Part shown: positions 54,480 through 64,000 of the stretch, piece after piece
Layout of the letters: every line of letters starts with the position of its first letter
Numbering within the stretch: position 1 is the first letter of the stretch
Assembly (NCBI GenBank): GCA_023213315.1
Contig: JAKCPI010004484.1
Span: forward strand, 21,202 to 85,201
Length of the DNA: 64,000 nucleotides
From: Euborellia annulipes
Lineage: Eukaryota > Arthropoda > Insecta > Dermaptera > Anisolabididae
Reading direction: 5' to 3'
The notes under the pieces: model-generated
What the model was told of the DNA's origin: nothing
Databases searched by the model: none
What the model saw: the letters and a program-made list of their open reading frames with translations, nothing else
Program-made: the position numbers and the translations under genes

Positions 54480-55490
54480 CACAGGTCAAGGGCAAAAAAA
54501 ATAAATACAAGAGTTATTTATTATTATTATAAAATATGCATACTTATATATATTTTAGAGTTCTTTTGATTTCTCTCTTTATTATTTGGGCTTGAAAGCC
54601 CGAAGGGCTGTTTTTAACTTTTATTACATTTATTATTATTATTAAACCGAGGGAGTCGATAGAGATTTCGTGAAAGGGAATAGATGGTCGAATACGTATA
54701 TATAAAAAGTGTTATAAAGTTTGATAGGTTCGGATTTGTGGAGAGAAAATATATTTTCCGATCAATAGCTCTCTAAAAATCCTTATCGCAGGTCTTAAAA
54801 TGCGAATGAAGCAACAAATGCTCGGACATCCTGAGGGAAGAGGGAGGCATCCCAAAATGATAGGACATCTTTCATATTTTTATCTTCTTTCTTTTTCCTA
54901 GACCAAAATCATATTAGTTACATTAAATTTTTTATTTTTTATTTTTTTTTTTTGATCGAATGGTTACGAATTATTTTACCAAAATTTGAATTATTGACTA
55001 TTTGTTATATAAATTTTTATAATAGCTATCTTTATTAAAATCAAATACTGGGGGAGGGACAATCAAAAAAATTTGTTCCCAGTTGGATTATTAATTTCGC
55101 CTATTTTAGCTCGTGTCTCAAATTTTCTGAAACCTGACATTTTATAAAGGCTAATACCAGCGGAGCGTAGTAAAAAGGATCTGGAGCAGAAAGTTTAAAA
55201 GGCGAAAAAGGTTTCTAAAACGACCAAGCTGAAAAAAAACAGAAAAAATCAGGTGGGCTAAACGCACATCACACAAATTTTATTTATTATTTTTCCAGGG
55301 GTAAGAGAAAATAATGGTGCATTTGTCTTTCCGTTCGAATATTATATCACCACCCATCTTATTAGGCTCACTTTTAAAAACCCAAGTATACATAAAATAT
55401 AATAGATAGGATTAGAAGGCCTTGTTCAGTCCGTTGAATGAAACAAAATATATTTTAAAAATATATCTTATTTAATTATTAATTTAATTT
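54480..55490. other. Non-coding stretch with L fragment
   Basis: 55240-55310 is a scrap of the L 5' hairpin (aaatcaggtgggctaaacgc, acatcacacaaattttattt). The rest has no supported feature. Confidence 0.4.
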
Positions 55491-55511
55491 CCTCATACCA
55501 CAGGTTACGAC

Positions 55512-55542
55512 CGCTGTGCCGCAGGCCTTCCTCAGTGAGAAG
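55512..55542 (-). ncRNA. Degenerate hammerhead-like motif
   Basis: Minus strand: ctgaggaaggcctgcggcac, agcggtcgtaacctg. The core CTGAGGA is kept, but the second element is gtaac rather than gaaac. A relic at best. Confidence 0.25.
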
Positions 55543-55984
55543 AGAGTCTGGAAATTTGTGGATGCATTACAAAACAAGTTATTAAAATACAGTACATAAT
55601 TGTTAAATGACACCTATAATTGTGTGTGCATCAACAAAGATCCAGATCCCCCTCTATTTTCGTGCCAGCAGTGCATTTAATCTATCGGGCAGTCTAATCC
55701 TATCTATTGGTAAATCTACAGTCCTGGGTGAATGCAAAATAAAATATAATGTGTACCACAAACAAATTATAAATATTTTGGAAGGGGGGATAAGAGTTAA
55801 TACATTTCATCAGATAAATGAGAGGTTAGAAATTTCAATCAAAACTACGATCTGGGCTGTTATTTAATCATATAGTAGTGAAAAGACATGAGTGTTATAG
55901 TTAACTAGCTTATCCGAAAAATAGCTACTTTTTTAGATGTGAAGTAAAGAGCTAAACACATTTCTATTTCAAAGATAATCTAAA
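55543..55984. other. Non-coding stretch
   Basis: An 86-codon plus-strand frame (55607-55867) covers moderately complex DNA (atccccctctattttcgtgc, cagtcctgggtgaatgcaaa). It could be a relic of a retroelement ORF; no family recognised. Confidence 0.3.
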
Positions 55985-56180
55985 AGTAAAAATCTGGTGG
56001 GGACTGGTCGTACCAGGTTTTTTGTGCCGACATATATTTAGTTTCCGCCGAAATAAAAGAATTCCAGATATAAAATTTATAAACTTGAGAAAATATTTAT
56101 ATTTATCCATCAAAATCTCGACATCGAATTTTTGACATGAATCCAATACTTTCTCTCTCTATATATTAACATATATAAAG
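55985..56180 (+). repeat. Family L, internally deleted
   Basis: Starts aatctggtggggactggtcg, accaggttttttgtgccgac and jumps from gagaaaatatttatatt to tatccatcaaaatctcgaca, ending ccaatactttctctctctat, taacatatataaag. Confidence 0.75.
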
Positions 56181-56694
56181 TAACAAAAAGTTTTTTTTGA
56201 GGATTGAGTTTATTGAGAAATAACATAGGTTTCGGATTCATTCATTCTTCCTAAAGAGAATTTGAAAGGAGTTAAAATCTGACCAGATTGTAGAAGTAAT
56301 TACTAAATCTCGTTTAGAATGTATTTGATAGTAGGTACTGTAAGTACTAGGAAACATTTGATTTGAGAAGTTTGTTTTTGAAGTTGACAGAGCAGAGAAT
56401 CCGTCTAAGCAGAGAAACCAGTACCATTAATTATTTACAAGACCAACTAGAGAGAGGATCATTTTGTCAGAGACGTTTTTGGCTTCAAACAGCGCGTTGT
56501 ATTTGCTTAAATATCCGTAACCTTTTGTTTACCTCTCTATTTTTTTATCAAGACGGCAAGAGAAAATACTTTTGTTTGTTTAAGAAGAGGGAAAACTGAG
56601 TTTTGACTTTTTTTACATTTAGGCCTATAAATAGTGGTTAAGAACTATAATATTAATATTTAAATATTTATTAATTCATATATCCGAAAAAATA
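56181..56694. other. Non-coding stretch
   Basis: 56360-56600 is open in one frame (78 codons) with a fairly mixed composition, but has no splice or family support. Confidence 0.3.
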
Positions 56695-56699
56695 AGGGT

Positions 56700-56773
56700 G
56701 TGCCGCCGGGAGTCGAACCACGGATCCTCCGATTTGTACTCAGAGTGCCCTAACCACTAGACCACAGCACGAC
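56700..56773 (-). tRNA. tRNA-like gene or pseudogene
   Basis: Minus strand: acceptor arm cgtgctg pairing with cggcaca over six of seven positions; A-box tggtctagtggttagg with a good D-stem (gtct/gggc region); anticodon stem CTCTG/CGGAG but with a nine-base loop agtacaaat instead of seven; B-box ggttcgactcc perfect; T-stem only about three of five pairs. The oversized loop makes the anticodon uncertain. Likely a tRNA pseudogene, a SINE founder or a diverged tRNA. Confidence 0.5.
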
Positions 56774-56839
56774 ATTCGGATATATGAAGTTCATTTATGA
56801 ACTCAGTTGAAAAGCAATTTTAGTCATCAGAAAAGTTAT

Positions 56840-57050
56840 TACAAGGGTTGAGGGTTCGGACCCCAGGCAGTCCGATGATTTTATTTATGCCATTTGGATA
56901 CCAAATGGCTTAAATAGGAATGCCTGCACCCCAATATATATATTTTCATAATAACGGTTATCGTAGAAAGTCTTAAATGGCCTAAGTTGCTGAAAATATT
57001 GTGTGAATGGTGGAATGGAAAAAGTGTGAGTGTTTTTAAATAAGGAAAAA
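56840..57050 (+). repeat. SINE-1 lacking the A-box
   Basis: Begins at gttgagggttcggacccca (B-box), ggcagtccgatgattttatt, hairpin ccatttggataccaaatggc, gcctgcacccc, aacggttatcgtagaaagtc, module 56969-57000 with one mutation (ttgctgaaaa), tail gtgtgagtgtttttaaa. Confidence 0.85.
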
Positions 57051-57375
57051 AAAGAAGCTACTTACTTCCTCTCAAATATGATATTTGTGGTGAAATATGT
57101 AATATTTTAAATATTATTCTCTTCTACGCCTTAAATACAAGCAATTTATATTTGTTGAAAATTGTTTATGAAAACTAAAATATTATTTGAATTATTTGCA
57201 AAATAAAAATTCATGTTTTTTTATAGAAAAACAATATCGCCGAAAGAGAAAAAAGTCAAAAATATCCTCCTTAGGCATCGGTGCTTATATGATATATTTT
57301 TATTACTTTATTCGAAAGTTGTAAGTGAAATCAATTTAAATGTCAGAATATAATAATGCAAGCATGTGTTTATTG
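57051..57375. other. Non-coding A+T-rich stretch
   Basis: Downstream (on the minus strand) of the candidate terminal exon; would include its 3' flank. Nothing else seen. Confidence 0.4.
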
Positions 57376-57476
57376 TCAAGGTTTGAGATGTTTATCGGCT
57401 GACACTGACACTAGAGCAACGACGGCTTCTCCTTGTTCTCTGCCAAGAGCTTGTCTTTCGTTTAAGCCACTGATGT
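57376..57476 (-). CDS. Candidate terminal coding exon, product unknown
   Basis: On the minus strand an acceptor (ttgtgtttatatctgtgtag) is followed by an open frame reading ISGLNERQALGREQGEAVVA then LVSVSADKHLKP and TGA (57378-57376). Two bases carry over from a preceding exon. AATAAA begins one base after the stop codon (57374-57369), which would make an unusually short 3' UTR or simply reflect A/T DNA. The block is richer in G+C than the DNA to its left, but that composition continues upstream into 57500-57680, so a conserved non-coding element is also possible. I recognise no domain. No partner exon was found. Confidence 0.28.
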
Positions 57477-57479
57477 CTA

Positions 57480-58105
57480 CACAGATATAAACACAATATA
57501 TTCAGATGGCAAATTCTAGGCACTATTAAAGCCAGGCCAGGTTGGGCGAATCCTCCTTTTTGGAGGTGGGCGCATCCCCCTCTAAGGGGATCTCCCCAAT
57601 TCGCATTCATCGCGCGCGAAGAAGAGAAAGGGTTTTATCAACTCCGCCACTTAATGATCGATCCGCCTAATGCTTATCTTGAATGGCAATCACGTCTCTT
57701 AATATAATAACTCGTAAATGTGAAATAACCAACTCGATATCACTTGATGAACAATTAAAGTGCTCGCATGTATGAATAGGTGTTCAATTACTCTATTGAA
57801 ATAAGCCATTTTTACATTTTTTTTAATCCCTTAAATAAATAAACAGGCAAGTATTTTTTAAAAGAAAAATAAAAAGTCTTAATAGAAATTATTTTGGCAG
57901 AGATAAAAGGATAAATTAGAGAGAGATAAGATTAATAAAATACTAGGGTCTAGTAAAATTTAAATATTTCTTTATCATATGGTTAGTTCTATTGGTAGTT
58001 TTTATTACTCTGTAATGTTACTATTCAGAGAGACATAATTCCTTTCATTTGATGTAGATGCATTTTCATTTTAATGTTATCAAATAAAATTCTACGAATT
58101 TAATT
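57480..58105. other. Unique patch and A+T-rich DNA
   Basis: 57500-57690 is complex, with a fold-back aatcctcctttttggagg and gatccccctctaaggggatc. No repeat family matched. 57700-58105 is A/T-rich. Confidence 0.35.
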
Positions 58106-58109
58106 ATAA

Positions 58110-58557
58110 CTAGCCCCCCTTCGCCCCCTGACCACCCTCCCAGGAGGCTCGGACCCGCCTGCGGCGGACCTTCGCCTTTTCTTAATTATGAGAAGCTGTG
58201 CCTCCCGCCTTAGGCGGGCTTCGCTTCTAGACAGGGGGCTCGCCCCCCCCTGGACCTCCTCGGGTCCGCCTGCAGGCGGACCCTCGCCCTTTTTTTTAAA
58301 CACACTTTTTCTCACTCACACACCCACAAAGAATACATAAATATTTCTCTATACATTTTCTATGGGAGAAATTGTAACTTTAGGAATTAATAACTCAAGA
58401 AGTTACACGAATTTCGGGATTCGAGTATTTTTTTCTGGACTCTCCATAACGTCCTCTATAAGCCTGAAAATTTCGTTTCAAAATTCCAACGGGAAGTTGG
58501 TCAAACAGAGCGTGACAGACGGCAGACGGACACTCTGCTATTATATATATATATATT
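58110..58557 (-). mobile_element. Helitron-like element carrying a SINE-1 tail
   Basis: Minus strand: starts tatatatatataatagcaga, gtgtccgtctgccgtctgtc, acgctctgtttgaccaa (typical Helitron 5' style), then an A/T middle, a SINE-1 tail (gtgtgtgagtgagaaaaagt), G+C-rich fold-backs (gtccgcctgcaggcggac, gcccgcctaaggcggg, gtccgccgcaggcgg) and ends gggg-CTAG before T (58113-58110). The exact 5' end is unclear. Confidence 0.65.
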
Positions 58558-58559
58558 AA

Positions 58560-58929
58560 TTAAGTAGCCAATGGGCCCTATAATTTGAATAAATTTTTCT
58601 CGTTAAAATGGACTTAGCTCGGCCCTAATTGTAAAAACAATTATTAATTATTGAAAATAGACAACCGGATGGATTGACTGATTTGTCATATATCTTTAGG
58701 GATTTTTTTCATAATCAAAATTGAAAGGTCTTATCTTTTTTTATTTTTTATTAAATATAACACATTTTAGTTATTTAAAATTAAAATTTTTTTTTCATGT
58801 TGACATTAGTTTAACTATTTAGGTCCTGATGTTTTAAAATTTAAATTTCATTATTTAATAATTATTTGAAAGATTTAATTAAATATATTAATAGAATCTC
58901 AGAGTTGATAAATATTCTTGCAATATAAC
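58560..58929. other. Non-coding A+T-rich stretch
   Basis: Nothing recognisable. Confidence 0.45.
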
Positions 58930-60320
58930 TAAATTCTTTTCGAGGTGTTTTTGTCTCAGCACCCGCAGGATGCAAAAGGATAGCGGTTGAGGGGGTCGTC
59001 TCGAGAGCTGATCGATCATCAGTGAGAACCGATCACTGTGCTGGCACATGCCAGGATGCATTTGCTTTATGGGACAAATGGACCGACTCCATTTGCGGAG
59101 CATTGTCTAGCCACCCCCATAATCCCTCTCCCTGTTGTTTGCACACTCTGATTACAAGAGCGCCAAGTTCAACAACTTGCGTCCAAACTTTGATTGTTTG
59201 TTCCTTCTTCGATCTGGCATCAGAGGTGGAGGGGGGAGGTGCTTCCCTCCCCACATCTACCATAATATGACAAACAGAACTAGCTTAATTAGCTAATGAA
59301 TTATTCCTATCTCGAGTTGAAATTTTCCTTCGTGGCTTTCTCTCTTAACAATGAACTAATAAAGCAGCTAGATAGAGAAATCAAAGCTGTTAGGTATGAA
59401 GGATGAGTAGCCTATGTGAGGAATGGATGGAGTGTTAACGCCCACTAACGAGCTCAGACGTGCCCACGTGACAATGTGGCTTTTCTATCCTTTACTCTAG
59501 AAAGAGAGAAAGACGAGAAAACCGACACACAACTAAAGGCATCTACACGTACACCAAAAGTTTGGACACTTGAGCTGGCAAGAGAATTAGATCTAAGCAA
59601 AAGAACAAACTGTATCTCCTCTCATTGGGTTGTTTCATCGGAAGCCGTCGACTTGTGGCTATTTTGCAATAAATTGTTTGTGCACTTCTCTAATTGCCAC
59701 CACTTATTTGTGGCTTCTAGTTTCTTTTTTTCTTTTGTAAGGTAGCCAGACTTGCGTCCGATGCCAAAATGCAATTATCTCTTAAAGGAGGCGAGCATCG
59801 GACCGAGACAATAGCAGCAATTTTATTTCTTTCTTTTGCTATTTCGTGAAAGGCCCATTCAATTCATTTGATATAATTATTTTATTCGTGAACACAAACT
59901 AATACGAACGAACAAACTCTGCCAACGAAAAGTAGGAAATGCTCTTATTACGACTCCGTGATGTTGCTAAAGGAAAGGGATGAGGCTTTAAATGACAGGA
60001 AAGCACGCATGTATACTTTACCTCAGAATATATTTTACTTTGTGTGTGTGTGTAGGGGGATGACAGAGAGAGAGAGAGGTTTGTTGCATGGACCTAATTG
60101 AATGACGTATAATAAACGCACCTCTGCCTCCTGACTCCACTGGCGAGAGTTTATCTACACACTCTGACGTCATGGCACGCAAAGAAGAGCCTGTTTTATA
60201 GGGTCATGTTGTTTTATTAACCATCTTGTTGTGTCTGATGAAATTACACTGACCGAACCTGGAATTAAATGGCTAATAGATATCCCTTGATGTCCCAGCG
60301 AGGGAGAAAAACATATCTTT
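58930..60320. other. Longest unique, G+C-richer region
   Basis: It lacks every repeat family described here and has higher complexity than the average of the window. Opposing frames at 59022-59270 (+) and 59033-59263 (-) and one at 59476-59745 (+) are open but lack family resemblance or convincing splice sites. A (GT)n run is at 60041-60053. The freedom from transposons may reflect constraint, for example regulatory DNA of a nearby developmental gene or an unrecognised gene. Confidence 0.4.
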
Positions 60321-61680
60321 TCACTTCCTATAATAGAATATATAACCATTTCTACAACTATAATATTTTACCAAAGATGAATTTTATATTAATTATAAAA
60401 TAAAAAATTCTCTTAAAAAAACTTGAAAAATAAAAGATTGGCCTATAAAGTTGAGCTGGAATTGAAGCGAATGAAATAATTGTGCATCTCATCAGCAATT
60501 ACTTTGATATTGCTTTAGATAATGAAGAGAAGAAACGACCGAATGTCCGCTGGGGGGTTTTGTAGCTCTAAAGCCCCAAAGTCCCAGCATTCTTTTAATT
60601 TAATTGACTCCTGCTATACTTGAAATCAATTTACAAAAACCTGCCATTCGTTAATTTAATAGCCATAATATAATTTTTATGTTAACTTTAATGAAATAAG
60701 AAATTATTTTGAGCTATAAGGGATAAATGTAAAAAGCTAATGTAGATCTCAACAAATATTTAGGGATACTTATTTTTTATCTCATTAAATCTTAAAGTTT
60801 CACTAAAATTTTTTATTGGATATTTACAAAAAGGGAAATAATTTAAAGTTTAAAGTTCTTTCGTTTTGTCAAAGGAATTTTTTTAATTAGTAAATTATTC
60901 ACCCCACTCCCAGTACAATACAATTAGGGACATCTAACAGCAAAATAATATTAATTTTTCGATTTATTAAATTGAAAATATACTTTCATTATGACAATTC
61001 AAAAATTAACAAGGGATACAGGAAGTGAAGCATGTAAAAGTAATTTGCCTCCTATAAGGGTGGCTTCATTGAGTCGGTATAAATTGGCACGTGGGATCGC
61101 TCCCAATGAAGTTAATTTAGGGAGTCAGCAACGAGTAATTGTATAGAATGAAATAGTGTATACAGCTGCAGTGAATAAGCGAATACCCGAGGGTCCATCT
61201 GTTTGTGTCGAAAATTTTATTTTCAGGTGGAAATTGCCATGAGGGGCGGGTGGGCAGATGAACGAACTCTCTAGTGCCACCCTTGACGACGTATAATTTG
61301 AGACCTTGTCAAACATCCAGCAGGGAAAAGATAAATACTCGAAACAAATGGCAGTTTGTTTCTAATTTTATTTTTACTTCCATCAGTTATTTAAAAAAAA
61401 AATTAGAAAGATTAATTTCAATAAAGAATTAATTTTTACTAGCTCCCTTTTAAAGCATATTAAGAAAGTTTTAATCCAGAGGTGCAAAACCTATTTCTCT
61501 ATATCGCCTGCTGAGAACCATAATGGCCAAAGTCCGAAATTTAACAATTCGAGAAAAGGTATTTGAAAGTTTTATAAACATACAGTATAGATTTAAATAG
61601 CCGGGCAACAAATAAATAGGCCAGAATCAATAGCAAAGAATGGAAATATATTTCCCCCTCTCTTGAACTCAAAGAGAAGA
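60321..61680. other. Non-coding stretch
   Basis: A/T-rich with a more complex patch at 61030-61320 (gcgaatacccgagggtccat, gaggggcgggtgggcagatg). No exon is supported. Confidence 0.4.
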
Positions 61681-61681
61681 A

Positions 61682-61845
61682 GGCCCTCGGGGCTTGGTGT
61701 AGAGGTTAGCGAGCTAACCTCGTATACCAAACGTCGCGGGTTCGGACTCCAGGCAGTCCGATGATTGTATTTAAGCCAATTGGATACCAAATGGCTTAAA
61801 TAAGAATGCCTGGACCCCATATATGTATATTAAATCAATAACGGG
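61682..61845 (+). repeat. SINE-1, 5' two-thirds
   Basis: gccctcggggcttggtgtag, aggttagcgagctaacctcg, tataccaaacgtcgcgggtt, cggactccaggcagtccgat; perfect body hairpin arm aagccaattggataccaaat-ggcttaaataag; ctggacccc; ends aatcaataacgg. The module and tail are absent. Confidence 0.85.
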
Positions 61846-62014
61846 GAGGGGTTTGGACTTTCATATCTTCCCTTCCCCTCCACCTAGAATCTTCTATGAA
61901 ATGTTCGAAGAAATAATAGCGTTTTTTTCACTTCCTATAATAGAAAATATAACCATTTCTACAACTAAATTTTATTAAAAATAAATTTTCGCTTTCGTAT
62001 CTTCATAATAATAA

Positions 62015-62075
62015 AAATCTCGTGTGACTGGTCGCACAGCCCAAAACTTTCTTTTATCTTAGGTAAGGTAAAAGG
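62015..62075 (+). repeat. Family L 5' scrap
   Basis: aaaatctcgtgtgactggtc, gcacagcccaaaactttctt, ttatcttaggtaagg: the first arm of the hairpin only. Confidence 0.55.
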
Positions 62076-62201
62076 AAAAAACAAAAAAAAATTATTTCTT
62101 AGTACAAGTCAACTCTATCAGAATACCACAAGTAACTTCAAGTATAATCTCAAAACATTATTTCCTGTGGCTGTTTCTACATAATATATAATATTTTTTA
62201 T

Positions 62202-62690
62202 TATTATAAAATTCCTTCAGTTGTTTTCTTCAGGTGTACCGCTGCTGTTCGGCGGGATTTAGGGAATTGTCGGAAGATTTAATCAAACCACCAATTCATA
62301 GCAGAGACAATTTTATTGGTTTACGAGGATTGTCTCTGCTATGAATTGGTGCATTGGCGTAGCCAGAAATTTTTGATGGGGGGGGGATCAAGAAATTTTT
62401 TTCAAAAATTTAAGATTATTTTAGGGTATTTATGAATCATTTTGGTTTTTTTTTTAGCTAGAGTAAATTATTATATTTTACTTTCTCTTACCCAATGTGA
62501 AATATAATTTGTATTAAATATTTAGTCATGGCTTGGGTCCCATGGGGGGGGGGGGGGTGTTGAACCCACAAAACCCCCCCCTGGCTACGCCTATGAATTC
62601 GTGGTTTGATTAAATCTTCCGGCAATTTCCTAAATCCCGCCGAACAGCAGCGGTACACCTGAAGAAAACAACTGAAGGAATTTTATAATA
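62202..62690. repeat. Long palindrome split by a hAT element
   Basis: Left arm 62202-62310 (tattataaaattccttcagt, tgttttcttcaggtgtaccg, ctgctgttcggcgggattta ... gcagagacaa). Loop 62311-62329. Right arm 62330-62690 is the inverse, interrupted at 62352-62603. Arm length about 109 bp with a few mismatches. Confidence 0.92.
62352..62595. mobile_element. hAT-type MITE (CATNGGCGTAGCCAG)
   Basis: Left end cattggcgtagccagaaatt; right end, reversed, cataggcgtagccagggggg. Duplications AATTGGTG (62344-62351) and AATTCGTG (62596-62603); the opposite arm of the host palindrome proves that only one copy existed before insertion. Confidence 0.92.
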
Positions 62691-63753
62691 GTGAATAAAC
62701 AGTTACATCGTTTCTAAGACTAAATATAATATTTTTTTTTTGTTTTAAGTCTTTTTTGACATCTAAAGCTAATATTTAGAGTCCAAATGATGGTAGACTA
62801 AATAAATAAATATTTATCAAATAAATAAATAAATATAAATACATTTTTTTGGCTTGAGACGGAGCCCCAGGCAAATGATTGCTAGCAAATTTTTGTTGCA
62901 CGAGAAGGATTGAGAAACCCGATCCCTAGCATCTATTAATATATTATTTTTAAGTAATAACTTTTAATTAAGAAAGTAAAGAAAACTTTTCTTATTATTA
63001 TTTTCATACAAAAAATAATTCAACTTTAAGTTCTTTTTAATTAATGATTTCTCAAATAAAATAATACTAGCAGATGTCATTCATTCCATTTCCCCTTTCC
63101 CCTTGAAATCACTAGCTATTAAAAGCATTTTAAGTATGTTTTGAAAATATTTTTTTTTACTTAGGTCAATACACAATTTACTCCTATATATAGAGAATGT
63201 TTTTTTTTATTTACTGTTAGAACCCAAAGAGCTTCTTCTGACGTTGACCAGTAATCATTTATCGTGGATTAGAATCCAGGATGTAAAATGGATGTTTTCA
63301 CTAAAAATCATTAATCACTTGAGTTCACTGATTCCAAATGATCAGTGACGTACAAAGCGCTCTTGTAAATTAACCGCCATTAGAGGGAGAAATTTCTATT
63401 GGTTTTCATGTTTTTTTTTTCTCTATTCTCTCAATTCGCAAATGAAATTTTTTATAAATATTTTATATTATATTTTAAAATAAATTTACAAAGTCATTCA
63501 CAACATAAAAATAATTTTGAGAGAGGAATGGGGGTGGATTCGCGCCTGGCGAATGAGGTAATGAAATCATTCTAATTTTATATTATATTTTTGCAAAAAG
63601 TTTCAAAGAAAGAATAAAAAAAGTGTGTAATACTAGATAAGTAGGAAATACACAAAAGGCAAAAAAAAAAAAATGTAACGAAGTTATTACACTTGTCATT
63701 TGCAAGGAAATGCTTTAGAAAACAAGACAAGATTAAAACTTTTAAATTCTTTA
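62691..63753. other. Non-coding A+T-rich stretch
   Basis: Includes a (AAAT)n-like segment at 62800-62840. No gene supported. Confidence 0.45.
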
Positions 63754-63816
63754 AGGCCAAGGGATTAAGTCTGCATAAGAATTAATTTCTTATTAATATA
63801 AATCCCTTGGCCAAAG
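63754..63816. repeat. Inverted repeat ggccaagggatt
   Basis: aggccaagggatt and aatcccttggcc flank about 38 bp of A/T sequence. A hairpin could form; purpose unknown. Confidence 0.6.
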
Positions 63817-64000
63817 TAACTTATTAGTAACTGTATTCTTGCCCATGAAGTAAATGAAATTAATTGAGTCTAAAATGTTTTTTTGGAAAAACATAGATAC
63901 AATCTAAATAACTGTAAAGATCTTTTATAGCAATAGACAGATGCTACAGGGAGTGATAATATTTTTATTTTAATTAACAAATCCAATTCTTTGAGAGTGG

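Noticed and set aside
59022..59270. Opposing open frames of 76-82 codons
   Set aside because: Neither has a family match or clear splice sites; which strand, if any, is coding cannot be decided by eye.

Overview
This window looks like intronic or intergenic DNA from an animal nuclear genome. It is strongly A+T-rich, no long open reading frame reads as a protein, and the few protein-like patches are short blocks bounded by GT-AG splice signals. The transposon mix (very many short non-autonomous hAT-type elements, Helitrons, tRNA-derived SINEs, palindromic repeats carrying a hammerhead-like motif) fits an invertebrate, most likely an arthropod. I cannot name the species. There is no bacterial-style gene organisation, no rRNA, no CRISPR array and no complete protein-coding gene.

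Genes: three candidate exons are supported by splice signals and local base composition. They are an internal exon at 4705-4800 (+), a 5' coding exon encoding a signal peptide at 25980-26069 (-) next to a CpG-rich block at 26172-26345, and a weaker terminal exon at 57376-57476 (-) followed at once by an AATAAA. None could be assigned to a gene. Higher-complexity patches (about 8500-8870, 19790-20010, 46860-47340, 57480-57680, 58930-60320) may be regulatory or UTR sequence.

Repeats, left to right: 0-12 kb holds hAT-type elements (3922, 7130 with a nested second element, 9759), a pogo-like end and SINE fragments. 12-16 kb holds a full copy of a long structured repeat (called here family L), a MITE, SINEs and a hAT element. 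15990-18486 is a complete Helitron inserted inside a SINE and filled by about 17 copies of a 117-bp minisatellite. 20-35 kb is a dense mosaic of hAT elements with 8-bp target duplications, family L, palindromes and SINEs. 38.7-44.2 kb holds palindromes, a large inverted pair of L copies, and an L copy split by a MITE. 45.5-51.6 kb holds palindromic repeats with the hammerhead-like motif, SINEs and hAT elements. 52.7-58.6 kb holds Helitron fragments carrying SINE sequence, an L copy hit by two retroelements at the same target, and a tRNA-like gene. 58.6-61.7 kb is mostly unique. 62.2-62.7 kb is a long palindrome split by a hAT insertion.

The most notable signals are: (1) a dispersed hammerhead-ribozyme-like motif, often in head-to-head palindromes; (2) a compact hairpin module shared by two otherwise different SINE families, with paired base changes that keep the stem; (3) the Helitron with its internal C-rich minisatellite; (4) two retroelements tandemly inserted at one target. 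All assignments come from reading the sequence only. No database search or folding calculation was run.
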